NCBI GenBank assembly: GCA_003344405.1
Contig: NOWV01000026.1
Location: 605,229-669,228 of the forward strand
DNA from: Trichoplax sp. H2
Taxonomy: Eukaryota; Placozoa; Uniplacotomia; Trichoplacea
Direction: 5' to 3'
DNA length: 64,000 bases
Positions 12,072 to 25,417 of the stretch are shown piece by piece (the stretch's first letter is position 1; each line of letters opens with the position of its first letter). The notes beneath the pieces are model-generated. The model was not told the DNA's origin, made no database searches, and saw nothing but the letters and a program-made list of their open reading frames with translations. The position numbers and the translations under genes were made by a program.

Positions 12072-14903
12072 ATGGATGCAGTCAAGAATTACTTTAAGAA
12101 AAAAAACTTAGACAGAAAATTTAAAAGGGCTGGTGATGGTCATGTATTAGCGGAAGAATCAGAGCCAAAGGTAAACGATCCTTTAAAAGTGGAAGGAAGC
12201 CCGTATTCAACCGACATCGGATGCTTCGCGTGCTGGCCAAGCAGCTATAGCCAGACTTGACAATCAATCAAAGAAGAGTCAAGTCAAATACAGGGAACCA
12301 TATTCTGATGCCAACACATCCAATGTACTCACAACTACAAATGACAGGATAAGTCAAAAGGTAGATGCTGTTTCGTATAAAGATACAGAAAGAGGAGCAG
12401 CTGGTAAGCAGTGCATACCATTTATTTTACTTTAAAATAATCCTAACATTTCGTAGTGGATCTACAATTTATCATGTTAATGAAGGCATCAAAGCATATC
12501 AGTAAAGACGAGTAAAACTAGTTTTTCATTACTACAGTAGTGACCGTTTGAACGAAAGTAAACATAACTACGATACATAAACTGCTCATAGTATTACAGT
12601 TTACTATCATCAACTGCCTTTGATATATCGTACTGGATGTATTATTGTTCCCGCCAGTGAAAGAGCTATTTCTGTACAAACTTCCATTTTTGAATATTCA
12701 TACAGTAAACTCCAGCAAATACACTACTGTACTATCATAAAGCAACTCATAGACTTGTAGAGATACATTATAATCTTAAATGTTATTTACTAAATATATG
12801 ATTTCATTCTATGATATATGAAAATGTAGCCTCCAATGCGCGTGCTGGCTCTGATCAAGCCCAGGTAAATGGCCATACGGAAATGCATGACAGAAAAATT
12901 TAGTTCTGTAAATATATTATCGAACTGGTGCTTAAAATCTTACATTCTATGCATGATTTCGTCTTAGACATTGAATGAGCCGGTTACCATTTAAGTATTG
13001 ATAGTATAAATATTTTATCCTTAGGCTTTAATCGAGGTGCAAAGAGTGATTCTTGTCTGTCCATTTTGTAAAAGAAGCAAAACTAATAGTGAAATCCAAG
13101 ATTGTATGAGATCGTGCTTGAATGAGGTATCAACATTTTAACTACACGCCAACTGAATAATTCATGGTTATTCAGAACACTTTCTTAAATTACTTATTGC
13201 CATAGATCCAACATATAGTAGTTATATATAATTTGTAAGACCACTTCTAGTATTGATTCCAATTTAAGCTTCTCTACAATATATACAGTAAAATCTTTCA
13301 TATCCTATGTAGTGGCATAAAACGGATCCCATAGAAGCTGCTGCATCTCGCATTAAAACACTAAATCGTAAGGAAGCTGTTGATACTTCCGTAGCAACGT
13401 TAAGCAAGTAAGAATAAAACAAATACGTAATTTTGCGCATTTTTCAAATACCGCTCTGGTTTCTATAAATTTTACTTTGCGTTAGATGTGCGACCTTTTA
13501 CATAGGTAACCTAACTCTTGCTCACTTAAATTCGATTAGGTACATAAATAACATTATAGCTGATCCTGATACTGAAAAATACCGAAAAATCCGCTCTAGT
13601 AATAAAATCTTCCAGGTCAGTTATGCTTAATATCCGAATGGATCAATTCGGTCTTGCTACTAAATTTTATTGAGATACGAGTTACAACACTGTATTAGCC
13701 AGATGGCGGATATTATCAGCAATAGATACGTATCATTAACGATGCCATTACTGTTTATCACCTAACAGGAAAAAGTTGCTGACGTTGAAGGGAGTACTTC
13801 GTTTTTATTGTCATTAGGATTTACCTTGCAGCGCTTACCATTTCAAGGTTTATCACCTTTACTTGTGTAGGAACTGTTTTGTGTTAAATATGTCGATAAA
13901 TGTATTCATGTGCTTGTTATTCTGCTAATATAGATAGTGAAGAAGACTTTTATTATCTTGATCGTGAAAAAATAGTCGACGTCGATGTGCTGAAAGCGGC
14001 ATTACTAATTTTAACATCCGCTGAGGCTAAAAAGCCTACATTAGACAAAGATATGCGCGTTTATCGAGCAGCGAGTGCTGCACCCAAAGTCGAGTTGCCG
14101 TCTGAATTTTATACAATATTGGCCTCAGAGTTAAAGCAAGAACAAACCCAAAAGTAAACATTGCAAAGACATAGTACAAGCTAGTTGCTGATATACGCAC
14201 TTTAGTCTTTATGATTAGCAATCAAGATCCATTGCTATATTCAAAATACTTATAATCTCTTCTACAGATCGAAAGCTGCAGCTCTAGAATCTGAGCTGAG
14301 AACTAAAGCCATGCGAAAAAGAGATGAAGGAAGAATTTCTCGCCATTATTTATATACTATTATTCGCGTAAAATTTCCAGATGATGTTTTAATACAAGGT
14401 ATGACCCCTGATTATTAGCTCGAATGTTACGCTACCCTAATTACAGATGGTACCGTCTTCCTTTGTAATTTTAAGTGCGATAGCAGCTTATATTTTTCAC
14501 TACTTGTTTTTAGGTACTTTTCATAGCAACGATGCGCTAGCAATGGTATTCGAATTTATCAATTCTTGTTTATGCAACGATGCCATCGTTTATACACTTT
14601 CGACCTCAATAGGAAAGAAGCTCGATAATGACAAAGCAACCTTGTCCAAATTAGATTTAGTAAGTAGCGCAGTGATACATTTATATACTTTCTCTTTCTT
14701 GCTATTAGGATATTCATAGTCACATTTCAATGTTTTATCACTGATGCGCTCTCAACTTTCATTAGGTACCTTCATGTGTCTTACATGTATCATGGGATGT
14801 ATCAATTATGGCTGAGTTACAAGCAGTTGGCCTTCTAGAACCAAGCCAAAAATTTTACTATCTTAAAAATAGTGTTAAATTTCTGATTCAGGAGCTCCAT
14901 TAA
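12072..14903 (+). CDS. UBXN6: UBX domain protein 6 (p97/VCP cofactor)
   Basis: Ten exons: 12072-12403, 12830-12864, 13025-13126, 13313-13407, 13540-13615, 13769-13847, 13934-14153, 14268-14398, 14514-14659, 14766-14903. Every junction is GT-AG and in phase, giving about 450 residues against 441 in human UBXN6. UBXN6 binds the AAA ATPase p97/VCP and acts in endolysosomal sorting and ER-associated degradation. The N-terminus has the family start (MDAVKNYFKKK, then KFKRAGDGHVL) and the AAIARL segment. The PUB domain runs from CPFCKRSKTN through YINNIIADPDTEKYRKI and FLLSLGF to DFYYLDRE. A linker with LRTKAMRKR leads to the C-terminal UBX domain (RVKFPDDVLIQG, then VPSCVLHVSWD). One problem: near 12184-12189 the frame shifts by one base. 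Dropping one A from the AAAA run joins the start to the conserved part. The gene converges with the RGS gene. Confidence 0.93.
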
Positions 14904-15959
14904 TGCTTCAATGCCTTTATGGAATACGTATTTAAATCGCTATATCAAAATAAGTGCTAATTCGAATATTATATACTTTAAACATATTTGAATAGTATAT
15001 TAATCTCATTTATATTCTTGCATTCAGAATATTTGATAATATTCTATAAGGACATACTTTGGTACCACATACTTTAACAAAACGCGTGCAAACTTTTTAT
15101 TCTTTCGAATCTTCTCGTTAAGGCTATTTCATATACTTGTAAAATATATTATGATAATTCTATTTGTATGATATACTTATCTAAGATGATTTATAGAAAA
15201 GTAGGAAAGTGATATCAATACTTAATAATTATTATCATCAAAGTAATAAAAAAAGGCGATACCTCAATGGTATTATTTAATTGCAAACAACAAAATAACA
15301 ACTCATATAAGTTACCCATAGTGTAGTATATAATAATTACTATTATATACATTGACACGATACGCGATGTCATCTGTACAAGTGAAACTGATTAACATAA
15401 CTGACGCACGCTACGAAAGTAAAGATCATGTTACTCCTGCTAATAGTATTGCGCAAAAATGTAGATAAAAATTGCGCCAAAAACACAAGTGAACGACTTT
15501 TAAACTCTAACAGTGCTTTTAGATAAACTATGCATGAATTTTCATTAGTGATTACGATTACTAAAAAGTATTACCGTAACAATTTAAAAGCTAGTCAGAA
15601 TACTCTAACAAATACTTAATATTACTACATAGCGTTTACTTTTAAGATTCACCAAGCAAACGAATTGATTGATTCATATGATTCTACCATAGTTAGAAAT
15701 AGTAGAATTACTTCGTTTGTTAGGGTATAGAAGAACGCAACATGCAACTAAAGTCGTTTCTTTCTGATCTGTAATATTGTGAGCGTTCAGATATGGAGTG
15801 CATCTGTCTAAATAAGGTGATCACTATTGTTACTTTAATTAGATCTGTTCGACCGGAAAGAACGGCATGATAAAGAATAGAACTAATGACCAAGCGATAT
15901 TCCAACTCTCGTAGATTCCAACAATATGAGATTTCTAATAGCTAAGCAATCTATGAGCG
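14904..15959. other. Convergent intergenic region, UBXN6 and RGS 3' ends
   Basis: About 1 kb between two stop codons on opposite strands. It should hold both 3' UTRs. A minus-strand AATAAAA (TTTTATT at about 15097) could serve the RGS gene. No coding sequence is supported; the frame at 15720-15905 on the minus strand lies past the RGS stop and has no motif. Confidence 0.4.
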
Positions 15960-18900
15960 TTATGCTAGAAGACTACGATATTTAGATGATTTTATGAATC
16001 TAGGATAAGAGTCAGTAGCCATTAATTCTTTGATGCATTTTTGACCTTGATCGAAAATGTTATTATCAATTGATTCCATTCTTTTCCTGATATGACTTCT
16101 TGTTTTCGAATCTAAATTAATCTGTATTGTATAGAGTAACGATTATTTTGATTGCCTTAATGTTATTTTTAAAGTAACCCTAAAAATTTACTAATTTTAA
16201 AGATAGGGTAACATTTAAATATGAGTTGTCTAATGAATAATAACTTATATCTGTATGTTAATATATAATAGGTATATCCAAAATAACATGACAGCTATAA
16301 GAGATAAGTTACTATATTACATTCAAAATTCCTTTGTTTAATTTAGGATTAGCCAAATTTAAAAAATCATTAAAAACAAGGCAATTATTGGACAATAATA
16401 ATTAATGTAATGTAATACTGAATATGCTAGAGAAAGAATCAAACAGTTCTTGTCCAAAAAATATTTTGTCATTTTACAGAAGTAATATAATGACAGCCTA
16501 AATTTGGTTGATAAGAAACATAATGATTGTCTGCAAATGCAACATCACACCTAAACTACAGTATCACTTACTTCAGTTTTAGCTTTGCGCGAGACGTAAG
16601 TATCATAAATCCATTTGGCTCGGCTTTCGATTTCACCCTTATTATCTATTTTCCTAAATTCTTCACATGCCAACCAAAATTTTATATTCTCATCACTAAA
16701 TTCTGATTTTAAAAAGCGAGCGAAAGCTTCTATGCCATCTAAAATTCAAGTAGAGGTAAAGCAATCAATATCAGTGAATTTGAAATTCTGCTACAAAAGC
16801 TGCCGTAAACATAAAAGCTATATCCCTATTTCCAACAAATATTCCTTTCTACGGTATACTCGTAGTGTCTTCTGAGGAAATTATTACGCAATCTAACATA
16901 AAACAATAGTAGTTTAATAAACTAAAACATAAATAATGAGATAATTGTATATAATCAAGCGTTTATCCAGCAAGTATTTTTTCAAACAGTACGAACTGTG
17001 CTAAATATTTTGTTTTGCCGACAAAACAGTGGCTATGTTCATTAATTAAAAACAGTTTATGATATATACACGATTGACGTTTAAAATTTTGTCTGTCAGC
17101 CTGTAAGATACTAAGTGTATCTGTAAACCTTGCAAATCTAATTTGAATACATAACTCCAAACATAGCAAACAATAATATTCTTGTTAACTTTGTTGATAT
17201 TATCGTCTTTTTTAGTGCTACATCAGTATTCTAAGGTATTTATAGAAGACTATACCGAGGATGGTTTAAAATAAATAATTTCAAACGTGAACTATCGAAA
17301 AATTCCTACCGATGCAATATTAAATTTTTTGTTTAACTTAATACGTGTATCATATATACGGGTATATACTATTATGGGCATTTGTTATTAGTTCTTTCCA
17401 TTTAGATAGTAAATTGGATATACGTAGTAGGCTGTGCTGTTTGTCTTTGCCTGGAGCTAGCACAGAATTTGATGTTAAACAATAATACCAAAATTGATCA
17501 TCTTTATCGTGGTTTTAAAAAATTATAAAGCAACGTAGAAAACTACGACTACGATAGCCTTATGCGTGAGATTTTATTAATAGGCTAAAATAAAATTGAG
17601 AGCAATACAGCATAGTTTTAACTCAATTAAATAAAATGAAAAAATCAATTCAAAAAAATAGTGAGACGGTTACGATAGGACCACGTATTTTCAGTAGAAG
17701 TTAAAATTTAACGATATAAATCGTTACTTATTATTGTTAATGTTTTGCTATTTAACTTCTATGAAAAAGTTAACGTAGAGCATGAGTTATATAATATTTC
17801 CTAATAATTATATTTTAAACAATAAACTGGCAATAATTATCTACCTATTAAAGAGTTAACTATGAGAAATCGAAAACATCCAATAGTACTTCATAGTTGA
17901 TATTTTATATAATAAAATTAGGAGCAAAATAGTATTACACTATCATTTTGAGATGTATGTTACCAAAGTTTATGTGCTGTAAGTATATCTTCGTCGAAAA
18001 CGGAAGTTTGACTTGTATATCAATACTGGAAAATTTACATAATTTTGTTGAAAAATGCTAAAATATGCAATACCTTAGTAGATGGTGTGTGATTTACGGA
18101 ACGGTTACGCTTTAATAATTAATATGATGAATAATATTTTTAAATATTACGCGCTTACGTAGGAAAATTACATAGCGAAGATATTTATTAATATGTAATT
18201 TGCGGTACGCAATAACAACGTACTATATTAGAGCAAAGACTTTGAAATGTGTTAAAAGGAGAATAAAAGATAACTAATAATACAAGTATTTAATCGTATG
18301 ATTACTTATAAAAATCCTGATAGTAAACGGGATGCTGTGATTGACGACAATATCTTTTTGGTTTATTAATATATCCCACTTGTGTATCAATCATAGCTAA
18401 TATCACTATTTATTAATTTAATGTGACTTAATTATTAATTTGCTCATTCTTTCTTTGAAGTTTAATTCATTACAGATGTTATTATTTGAAAAAGTGATGT
18501 CATCTAAATTTGAATAATTGATGAAAATTGACGGTATGGCAAAAATTATAATATGTTGCAAGCCAACAAATATTATAGCTGACTGATTAAAATTCTCTCA
18601 AATAGCAATACGACAATTAGTATATATATAATGGAAGATTATCTACTCCAGCTTCCCTACTTTTCTTTAAAATTTCAGTAATGATTTTAACTACCGTGAA
18701 ATATTGCATGTTATTCATTTATTTCAGAGTTCTAACAGTCTTTCAATCAAAAGCTATCACAAATAATTATCATATACATAATTTCAATTCGAGTCTGCTT
18801 ACAGGACTATACTGCACGTATGATAGTGTAATCAGATAGATACAGTTAATTTAAGATTGATCGAGAATATCATCAATGCAAGGAATTAGAATCATTGTAG

Positions 18901-21900
18901 CTGTAGTATTTGATAAAATTTTTTTCATATTCGTGAGGCGTTAAAGCAGCTTTAACCTTTCATGATTCAAAATATAACTTGTCAGTACTCAGTAACACGT
19001 AGTATTGTGATTATTTTGGCACGCATTTGCGTATTAACATGCATATACAGATATAGATGATATTTGCCCATAGTTATTTCGACTGCTCGGTTATATTTAT
19101 GAATGACAGCGCTACAATGTTAGAAGCAACATCTATGGCGCTAGCCGAGAAATTTACAGTTACGTTTAAGAAAAAATTTTCGATTACTTTAAATATATCT
19201 TATTTGGGCTCATAATTTACATATTACATACAGTATTTATGTTTTGAAGCCGCTAGTAAAAATTTATTGTATGAATATCTTTGTTCATCAACAATCTCTT
19301 TTAATATGCTGAAAATTTCTGATTCTGTCAATGTTGTAGCGTACCAAATATTTCGTAGTAACAATTTAGCTTTGAAGTATTACTAACTGAAAAGGCTATT
19401 CAGTTGATTACGTGACATGCATTGCTTTGTGCAATGTTTACTTTCAATGTTACCAAGTCTGTTCGATATTCCTGAATTATACTAGGGCAATGCTCTAACT
19501 ACAGGGTCTTTGGACTCTCTCTCATTTTAATTATATATCATAAGTATGATACGAGTTATCCAAATCTGAATTTACTTAATGAATTAACATAGACTTTTAG
19601 AAGGGCCATAACCATTATTAAAAACGTACAAGGTGTATCTTACTTCTACTACCAAAGGAATATATATTAATAATGCATACGCACCATAGTATGTTTAGAA
19701 ATAGGTGATTTTAAAATATTACTTTTTGCAGTATGATTTGGCTTTAAACAGGGGCCTATTTTGATTTTAATCCATCAAATCTAACACTTTTATCAAGAAA
19801 AATACCGTTACTAACTATTGCCATCTAGCGTAGATACCTTTCCAAGAAACACTATACTGTATTTGCAGTCATATTATCAAAATAATGTGGATACCATTCA
19901 AATTTAGCTATTTGACAACATTTTCTAGCTTTTCTAGTTATTTTAGACGTAATGATCTAGTGAAATCGATTAGCAATAAATAATAATGATTATATATTTA
20001 ATTAATTAAGAAAATTACAGTAAGTTTCAAGATATTATCTGAAATAGCCATTGTATAATCATAGTTATTGCATCTATAATACATTGCACTATAATTTTAC
20101 ATTATGTCTGGTACATCAATATTTTTCCAGTTAATAGCAATGGTATGATTGCATATTGCAATTAATCTGTAAAACTATTGTATGCTGTTATCTGTTTTTT
20201 ACATTTTTCCTTCGGAGAGAAAAAAAGAAATATTGTCATGGTCTTCCTATTACTATAATACCACTATACTTTTTCCATATATATCACTATGAATAATGTT
20301 AAGTTAAATCTGATATCATTAGAAAATGATTAATTGTAATACTGTATTAAATAAATTAAGCGATATGATACTTGCTGAGTACAGTAAAGATCACAGCATT
20401 AACAACGAAAATAAATGAGCCCGTAAAGGATATAATTCATAGCTCGTACTATCTAAGCTTATTAATGTGATCTTATATCATTTTAGCTCACATTAGACTG
20501 GTACTGGTACTTGAATAGGCTACATTCTAGTAATTCATCAAAGAAATACTTGAATAATTCAACATACAAGTTCGTATTACATTTGAATTACTATGTTAGA
20601 CCTACTTAATTATTATGAAGCCTCAAAAAAAGAAAATATAATACCTGATATTAATTGATCGATATATCGCGTATCATCAGTATTTGTACAACACAGAGAT
20701 TTGTTTAAACAAATCAAACCAAAGAAATTAGTAGTAAGACTTCAGTAAAATTTAAATTTACTTATAGCTAAAAAAATGTGTCAAAAGTATTTTTCATCTG
20801 TTCAGTTAATGATATCAAAAGTAAAAATTAATCGAAATGGAACTTCTTCGCAAGATTATTGCTCAGCGCAAAGCTCCAGTTGAGGGGGCATTACAGTTCA
20901 CTTTGCGACATTTTCTTTGGCTAAGTGTTATACTTAATTAGATATTATTTTCTGCCTCATCTCTCTATACCTTTATATGCTCACAAGAAAAGTTAACATT
21001 TACTCTGTCTGCGCCTGATCGTAAAATATAATTTTTTAAAAGTTGTTTTCCCTTTTTCTAGTCGGAAAACTATACTGCTGTATATCTATAAATTTTATAA
21101 CACAATCATGTTTGCACGTGTCTCGTGCCAAATGTAATATCTAGGTTTAAGACTCTAATTTTTAAAGGGATAATTGCAGTTTACTAGCTTTTCTAACAGT
21201 TAACTTATTAAAACTGTTACATCAAATAATAGTGATCGTCAGCTAAAGCATCAACGTAAATCGTAAGTAGCTAATTATAGTCATTTTGATATACACACAT
21301 TACTGTAATAGATATTAAACATAGGAATATCCTTAAATTAATTTTACCAGTGATAGTGATGGAAATTAGTATATAGCTTCAGGAACTAAAAAAGGTGGGC
21401 CATTACTTACATCATCTATGCCTAGAAGACAATTTTTTCTTAATTTTATACGCGAGTATTAAATTTGTGCATTTAACGCTTACTGTCGCACGTACTGTAT
21501 TAATGTATGCTAAGCTAATGCTTAAAAAATAGCAAAAATACACTACATGAGCTAACTAGTATTAAAAAAATTTAATAGAAAGTTGTTACAACAATGTCAA
21601 ATTGTATCGCTGATTTTAACTTATGAAATTCATCTTTTATGTTACGTGTATAATGCACTGCGAGCCTACCGTAGCATTTAATAATGCTTCTATAAATGAA
21701 AATGTATATTGTAAAATGCACAAAGTTAAAATATATATGTCGTTCTATGCCGAAGTGAACTTCTGTAGTCCTATTTAACTAATTTTTGATGATACTCTCA
21801 TAAATATGGATTAAAGAAGGCAATTTTACCTAAACTTTTATATTTTTTCTCTTTATTCACAAGATATGTAGTAAATTGACTTTCGGTCAAACAAAAAATA

Positions 21901-22501
21901 TTACGACGTGAATGAGCTATTTACTTATGCGCAAACATGATATGGTAAATCTACATAGTACCGAACTGAAGTGTGATTGTGGCGCAAAATGGCAACGTGT
22001 TCAGTGAAGTAGTAGCGGATAGGGTCTAGAACACTATTTAGCACAAATAATTGAAGTCCGCTATTAGACAGCTTTTAGACACAATATTAATGTACTGCAC
22101 GAATACATTTGAAATTTTTCAGGAGCTGTGAAGGCGTAAAGTGGTCAATAATTTTTTACTGACCACTTTTTATCAATGCAACACAAAACAACTCAGTCTA
22201 ATCCCAAAAAAAATGAAAGACCAATTTTACTTCTGTCGTTATTGATCAATAGCGCTTTTCATTAATACATGATGTAAAATACTCTTACAACTTGAGATTT
22301 AATTGGTGACGGAATATACAGATATGCAGAAATACAGAAAGACAGTTATCGTTGATCTTAATAAAGACTCATTGCTTTCTCGTCGTTACTTATGGCGTAC
22401 GTACACTCTGTCTAATTATATTCAATACTATCTTACCAGCGTCTCTCAGTAAATCATCGAAAGAATGACCCCAAACTTTGGCTTTAGCAGCTAACGATGC
22501 C
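15960..22501 (-). CDS. RGS-domain regulator of G-protein signalling (5' end incomplete)
   Basis: RGS proteins are GTPase-activating proteins for Galpha subunits. Three minus-strand exons join in phase and spell a complete RGS domain: 22437-22501 (KVWGHSFDDLLRDA), 16572-16738 (GIEAFARFLKSEFSDENI, KFWLACEEFRKI, AKWIYDTYV) and 15960-16121 (INLDSKTR, FDQGQKCIKELM, TDSYPRFIKSSKY, stop). The W-x3-F start, the SEFSDENIKFWLACE block, the INLDS turn and DSYPRF are family landmarks, spaced as in known RGS domains. The C-terminus is very short after the domain, as in small R4/RZ-type proteins. Intron 22436-16739 is about 5.7 kb, far longer than others here. The first exon listed opens with one base of a split codon, so at least one upstream exon is missing; candidates are given separately. 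The plus-strand frame over 16615-16875 is a shadow. Confidence 0.88.
16739..22436. other. Long RGS intron
   Basis: About 5.7 kb of AT-rich DNA spliced out between RGS exons. Contents worth noting: a 10-bp-arm hairpin (AAAGTGGTCA and its complement) at 22138-22169; a plus-strand frame of 52 residues at 19057-19215 with an unusually balanced stretch (SATMLEATSMALAEKF); and a 34-residue frame at 20837-20941. Neither frame has a family motif. I found no nested gene I can defend. Confidence 0.5.
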
Positions 22502-24106
22502 CTATATTTTATTTTTTGTTAGTTCGATTATTCAAACAAGCAAAACACAAAAGAAAAATTATTACATGATTAATAAGTTTACTACATTAAAATGACGATA
22601 AAATAATATTTCTGCATTGATTTCAAAAGCTTCTACAATTAGCACATAATTTAGCAAAAATCAATGACTATTAACGAGTATAATAAAGGATAAGTGGTAG
22701 AAGGTACCCTCATTGAAAAACGCAAAAAATAATGCATAATGAAACTAATTTTGTCTCAATTACATTTTGGAAAAGCGAGATTTACTTCACTATTATGTAA
22801 AACAGAACTTAAAATTGAAAGCGAGTTGCGATAAGTAGTAGAGAAGAACGTATGAAACTATAATCAAGCTAGTTTCTTTGAAGTGAAACTGCATAAAAAC
22901 AGCATATTTTAAACATGAGACTTGCTATTAAAATATAATGAATCTCTGTAGTAGATCGATTCTATCGTTCAATTACAATTCTAGAAAGTAGTTCTAAAGA
23001 GAACTCATAAAAATTAACATTCCGTGCTTTTATCGTATCTTAATTTAAGTTTACTTCGTTAACTATTAGTGGCAATCTATATTTAACGAAAGCAAGGAGT
23101 GCTTCTAATGCTTTTAATATCTACAGTCTATAGTACACCTGTACTTGATGCGATTCCTTGACGTTCCGCCGCCATATCAGACAACTAAAGGAAATATGTT
23201 ATAGTAGTAACTTCATCTAGAAATCCGATTTTTCATACAATTTCTATCTGCAACGGTGATAATCGTACTTAAAATGTAAAGCCTACAAAATACATTGGGA
23301 TAAGTTACTATTTTACTATCTCAGACATCTACACCTACTCGTGTGTATGACGAATAAAATACTGAATCGTGAATTTTACCATCACTAGTTAAGGGTAGTA
23401 CAGCTTATTATTGGATTCAACATGATGTTACGTTCGTATCTTTGAACGATTTTTACGAAATTTTTTTGAACGGGCAAATCACGCCTCGATATTGATCATT
23501 TACGATTTAAAAACATAGCTATGACGGTCTAAAGAAGTATATGCAATCTGTATTAAAAAAATTAAAAATTATTCATATTATTGTAATGACAGATAACGAA
23601 GGAGTTTATGACATCCACTTACATTTGCTTGTCTTGTTGAAAAAACGATGTCAAATTAACAAGTTGTGATAAAATTCTTTCCTCTAGCCGATATTATCGA
23701 CGGTGAAGTTTTAGTAGTTTCTGAATAATTAAATAAGCTGATTTTGCCTTTTTCTAAAATTGAAGAAAAAATAGTAATGGCTATCAAGGGATTAACGGTT
23801 GAAAAAATTAATTTGAATGTGACTAGCGTCTCTAAACCATTCGCTTCCGTTAATACAATAATTACTGTGTGTATTTCTGCACTATTACGATCTTATTATC
23901 ATAAATGACAAAAACAAGGTAACAAACGACAGTAGCACAATCTTAGTTAATAAGAAGAAAGTGCATCTTAATAGGCGAGCAATAGACAGCCCCTTTCAAT
24001 TAGGCTGTGTTATTAGTATGGAAGCAAATAGGAATAAAGACTAGTAAAAATCAATAGTTTCCTATGAAATATGTATATATATAATCTAATATCAAAAGGG
24101 GCTTAC

Positions 24107-25417
24107 CCTAGTCTTAGCGCCTTTTGGTACTAAAATAGGACTACTCTAGTAATTAGAATCGCATGAAAGACACACAACATTCATCCATTATTGAATAATA
24201 ATGGTGATATCAACCTCTTAGCATATTTTTATTAATAATTTGGATTATAATAGGCAATAGAAATAGACTAATGCATTCAGTTAGGTTGTATCAAATCGAA
24301 CTAGATTTCATACCAGTTATAGGGTAACAAATAAGACTTTTTTCTCTCAAATAGAATATCATTCTATTATGTTTATCGTCTATTATACTAACTGATCCGC
24401 ATACAGCAAGGTTATTGTCTTGCTATATAAAATACTATCGCGTGTGTGAAGTTGATTATTGTTCGACGATTATAAGTTACCTTTACTGCCCACCTCCTTA
24501 TTCTACATGTTCACTGGATTATTGGAAAGTGAACGGCGTAACTTTATTGACATCATGAGCATTGTTTGACTTCATCACCATAATAATCAAAGCTGCCTTA
24601 ATATTATCGATGGGATTGGCTAGGTTCGTATTCAACCAAGCAATTAAATCAATCAATCTAGTCAAACTGTTTACACATCATCATTCTAATGCCGACACAA
24701 ATCAAATAATTTCCTCCCCTTCAAGCCTTCTTTCTAGTCTTTGTGTCAATAAAGTCCTTTAGCATGCGTATACATATACTATATCTTTCTATAACAAATT
24801 CATTTTACCTTTCTATTAATTTGCTACCTCATTATCTAGACCATAATATCCAAATTACTATAATACCGCTTCCTTTAAAGTAAATGTCATATTATCTTAC
24901 TAAGGACTCCTTTCTTTATTCATAGTGATAATGATATTGCAGTTGGTAAGAATTTCAAAAAATAACTTAACTAGGCATGAACAGGTTACTAGTAAAATAA
25001 TTCATAGTTAAATTTATTAAAAATATGTTCACTTTTAATTCTCAATCCTATTTTGACAGGGCAATACCGATAACGTCAATTATACCCATATGCGCATCTA
25101 ACCTATATAGTGGTAAATAGCCCACTACTATAATTGGTTTGAGGTGGGTATACTGCTACAATATACTCAACCTAAAGTTATCCCCATAGCAAATTTGACT
25201 ACGGAAGAATTGATCATCCTATATGAAGGTCAAAATAAAATTGAGAGTGATAGTAATATTTTTAAATTGATTACAAACTATGCCATTCCTTTCAAGCTAT
25301 AACCGTGATTTACGTTACTTCTTAATTTAGTAGAAGCTATTATGTTCGTTGCTGACAAACACTGTGCACGCTTACAGTATCACCTGAAGGCGGCAGCACC
25401 ATATTTGAGTTCAGTTA
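24107..25417 (-). CDS. Possible upstream microexons of the RGS gene
   Basis: Three minus-strand segments have splice signals and phases that chain into the first certain RGS exon. 24107-24129 (23 nt, acceptor TTTTAG, donor GTAAGC) ends in phase 2 and yields YQKALRLG before ASLAAKAKVWGHSF. 24481-24502 (22 nt, acceptor GTAG, donor GTAACT) yields IRRWAVK. 25384-25417 (34 nt, acceptor CTACAG, donor GTGATA) yields TELKYGAAAFR. The first is the most believable, since it needs only one exact fit and supplies the basic leader usual before RGS domains. The other two rest on phase alone. No initiator ATG was located. On the plus strand the region 25300-25455 is also open, so strand is not certain there. 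Confidence 0.35.

Noticed and set aside
12171-12189. Short intron in UBXN6 exon 1 to explain the frame change
   Set aside because: GT at 12171 to AG at 12189 would be 19 nt, too short to splice. A one-base slip explains the data better.
16615-16875. 86-codon plus-strand frame
   Set aside because: It is the antisense of the RGS exon 16572-16738, whose minus-strand reading carries unmistakable family residues and proper splice sites.
17370-17514. Minus-strand open segment ending SKWKELITNAHN as the RGS domain start
   Set aside because: It fits the phase, but the spacing from Trp to the Gly of GIEAF is two residues too short, while the exon at 22437-22501 gives the exact family spacing and sequence.
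20837-20941. 34-residue frame (MELLRKIIAQRKAPVEGAL) in the RGS intron
   Set aside because: Short, no signal peptide, no splice support; frames of this size are expected by chance in 64 kb.
24562-24762. 66-codon plus-strand frame with hydrophobic start
   Set aside because: Contains no motif, lies in the probable RGS 5' region on the other strand, and is open on the minus strand as well, so composition alone may explain it.
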